Origin: Lobulomyces angularis
Lineage: Eukaryota > Chytridiomycota > Chytridiomycetes > Lobulomycetales > Lobulomycetaceae
Assembly (NCBI GenBank): GCA_027604685.1
Contig: JADHYX010000033.1
Location: 7,933 to 71,932 of the forward strand
Direction of reading: 5' to 3'
DNA: 64,000 bases
The position numbers and the translations under genes are program-made. Below, one piece after another: positions 62,451-64,000 of the stretch. The first letter of the stretch is position 1. Every line of letters begins with the position of its first letter. Under the pieces are notes generated by a model that saw nothing but the letters and a program-made list of their open reading frames with translations, was not told the origin of the DNA and made no database searches.

Positions 62451-63473
62451 ATGAGTTTGAAGTTTAAAGGTGAAGCTAGTTTAAAAAAACAAAAAAAAAA
62501 ATTAAAAAGGGACAGAAGACAAGTTGTTGAGGATGAGGAAGAAGAAGAAGTTGACCAACAGTTTTTATCGGGTTGGTTAAACTGCGATTCTGTAAAAGGT
62601 ATTTTCACTTTTAGTTGATACAAATCTAAATTGACATTGTTTTTAGACTTTAATGGACCACTGTTCGTCTATACCAAGAATCGTGTAAACGAAAATTTTT
62701 CAGTTTTAACGAGTCAGGAAGATATATTAGTTTGGAGAAAAGCTAAGCAAACTGAAGAAAGTAAACTTGAACCAAACTTAATCACAGAAACTTTGGTGTG
62801 TAGAAATTTACCCGAATCTGAAAAATTTTCTTTTAAAACTTGTCAAGAAAGATATGTTGGAGTAGACAAGTTTGGTGTAGTTTATTGTGAAAGGGAAGCC
62901 ATGGGTCAGACGGAAGAGGTAATAATCGTCTTTTAATATGTTATTTTTGGCAGTTCTCTATTTATTTTATATTACATTTCTAATTCCCAGTTACTTTTGT
63001 AGTGGGAAGTTTCCAAAGTTGAAGGTGAGGAATTTGGATTTTCTTTTAAAAACCACTATGGAAATTATTTAAGCTTTGAGTTTAAACCTAATTCTATCTC
63101 AACTCCATGCAGAAGTGATAAAACTGAAGTGGAAGAAAGTGAAATTTTTTATGTCAAATGTCAAGCGCAGTTTAAATACAGAAAACCAAAAAAACCAAAA
63201 AAAATTAAGGAAGAAAATACTGAAGAGTTAGAAATTGAGGCACTGTAAGTTTTTTTCATTTTTTTTTTTTTGTTTTTTTTATAAGAATTTTAATGTTTTT
63301 GATTTTTTTTTTTTTTCTTTAGAAAAAGTTTTCATAGTTTTGGAGATCAAACGCAGATTAAAAAATCAAAAAAAGATTTTAAGATATTAAAAAAAGCAAA
63401 AAAAGAAGGTTTACTAAATGAAACTTTATTAGATAGGCGAGAAAAGTTAAAAGCTGATAAATTTTGTAAATAG
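62451..63473 (+). CDS. FRG1: FRG1-like nuclear/actin-bundling protein
   Basis: Fascin-fold (beta-trefoil) protein linked to rRNA processing, spliceosomes and F-actin bundling in other eukaryotes. 270 aa from four exons: 62451-62598, 62647-62918, 63003-63244 and 63323-63473. Basic start MSLKFKGEASLKKQKKKLKR then an acidic stretch, GWLNCDSVKDFNGPLFVY, the trefoil core (FSFKTCQERYVGVDKFGVVY, REAMGQTEEWEV, FGFSFKNHYGNYLSFE) and QAQFKYRKPKKPKKIKEE. The C-terminus is the conserved family tail: FHSFGDQTQIKKSKKDF..LKKAKKEGLLNETLLDRREKLKADKFCK. Length and block order match FRG1 (about 258 aa in human). The two Lys-rich regions are likely nuclear/nucleolar signals. Confidence 0.92.
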
Positions 63474-64000
63474 GTATTAAAAATAATATTAAGAAATTAA
63501 ATGTTAGGATTAATTCATTCAACAGAAATTTTGTAGCAAATTTCCAATAGAGTGGGTGTAAAAAAGTTAATGAAAACGATATAAACAAAATTTTATAATT
63601 ATATTTCTGTTTTTTTAAATTGATTTGCTATTTGTGTGATAAGGAGTGCTTCATTTGCAGAAAGAAGATTATGAAGGAAGATTTAAATTAGACTTCGCCA
63701 TGTTATTAAATTTGCAGCAATCTTTTCAAAAGATATTTAGGGGGTTTTCCCATTGTTTTAATTCTAAAAACTAAAAATCCAATGAAAAAAACTGTATTTT
63801 TCATTTCAATAATGTTAAAAAAAATTTTGTATTGAAAACTCAAATTAAAACTTTTTAGTTGAAGTATTTGTACAGTTTCTAAGAAACATTCTGAATAATG
63901 ATAATAATAATTAGTTGAATAGTGTATGAGAAATGATTTCTAAAATAAAATATTAGATTCAATATCACATCATAAAATTCATTTTACCTTATGAGATTAA
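63474..64000. other. intergenic, no gene seen
   Basis: AT-rich DNA downstream of FRG1 to the window end. The open stretch on the minus strand at 63588-63379 overlaps the last FRG1 exon and has no features of its own. No RNA or repeat recognised. Confidence 0.45.

Overview
This window is nuclear DNA from a eukaryote. It is very AT-rich, with long A and T tracts, and almost every gene is cut by tiny spliceosomal introns, mostly 38-60 nt with GT...AG ends. All three stop codons are used as in the standard code. The gene set is fungus-like: a PTR2-type peptide transporter, a Drs2-type flippase, a Tul1/Dsc-type RING ligase, Utp22 and Cox18. CCDC40, a ruler protein of motile flagella, is also present. 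Together these suggest an early-diverging flagellated fungus (chytrid or Rozella/aphelid-like). That placement is inference, not proof. Mitochondrial functions are retained (Cox18, a PPR protein).

Layout: 1-732 holds the 5' part of a carnitine-pathway dioxygenase (- strand). 1380-2880 is a broken Fanzor (eukaryotic TnpB-like) gene. 3291-5584 is an unrecognised 747-aa protein. 6161-10407 is the DNA polymerase delta catalytic subunit, with about 21 introns. 10408-13557 is gene-poor and contains a Tc1/mariner relic and a tRNA-like relic. 13558-15547 is a peptide transporter and 16279-17257 a seven-helix protein. 17677-21953 (Drs2 flippase) and 22305-23428 (Cox18) lie on the - strand. A short F-box protein follows, then serine hydroxymethyltransferase (-), a CCDC137-like protein (+), CCDC40 (-) and a secreted beta-amylase (-). 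35915-38454 is mostly without clear genes.

The right half starts with a small secreted protein and an unrecognised Cys-motif protein, then cohesin SMC3. 45032-51125 is the most dynamic part. It has two head-to-head secreted cysteine-containing paralogs, then a tandem duplication that made two near-identical seven-helix genes and left a decaying fragment of UTP22 between them. Intact UTP22, CDC27/APC3, a Tul1-like RING E3, a mitochondrial PPR protein (-) and FRG1 (+) complete the window.

Most genes are unrelated housekeeping genes and there are no operons. Points of interest are the Fanzor relic, a seven-helix family with a DR[YF] motif whose recent duplicates differ mostly by amino-acid-changing substitutions, paralogous secreted proteins that share no intron positions, a beta-amylase with an added N-terminal glycogen-binding-type domain, and a predicted 30-nt intron. 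Exon boundaries were set by eye from frame continuity and GT/AG sites; none has been tested against transcripts.
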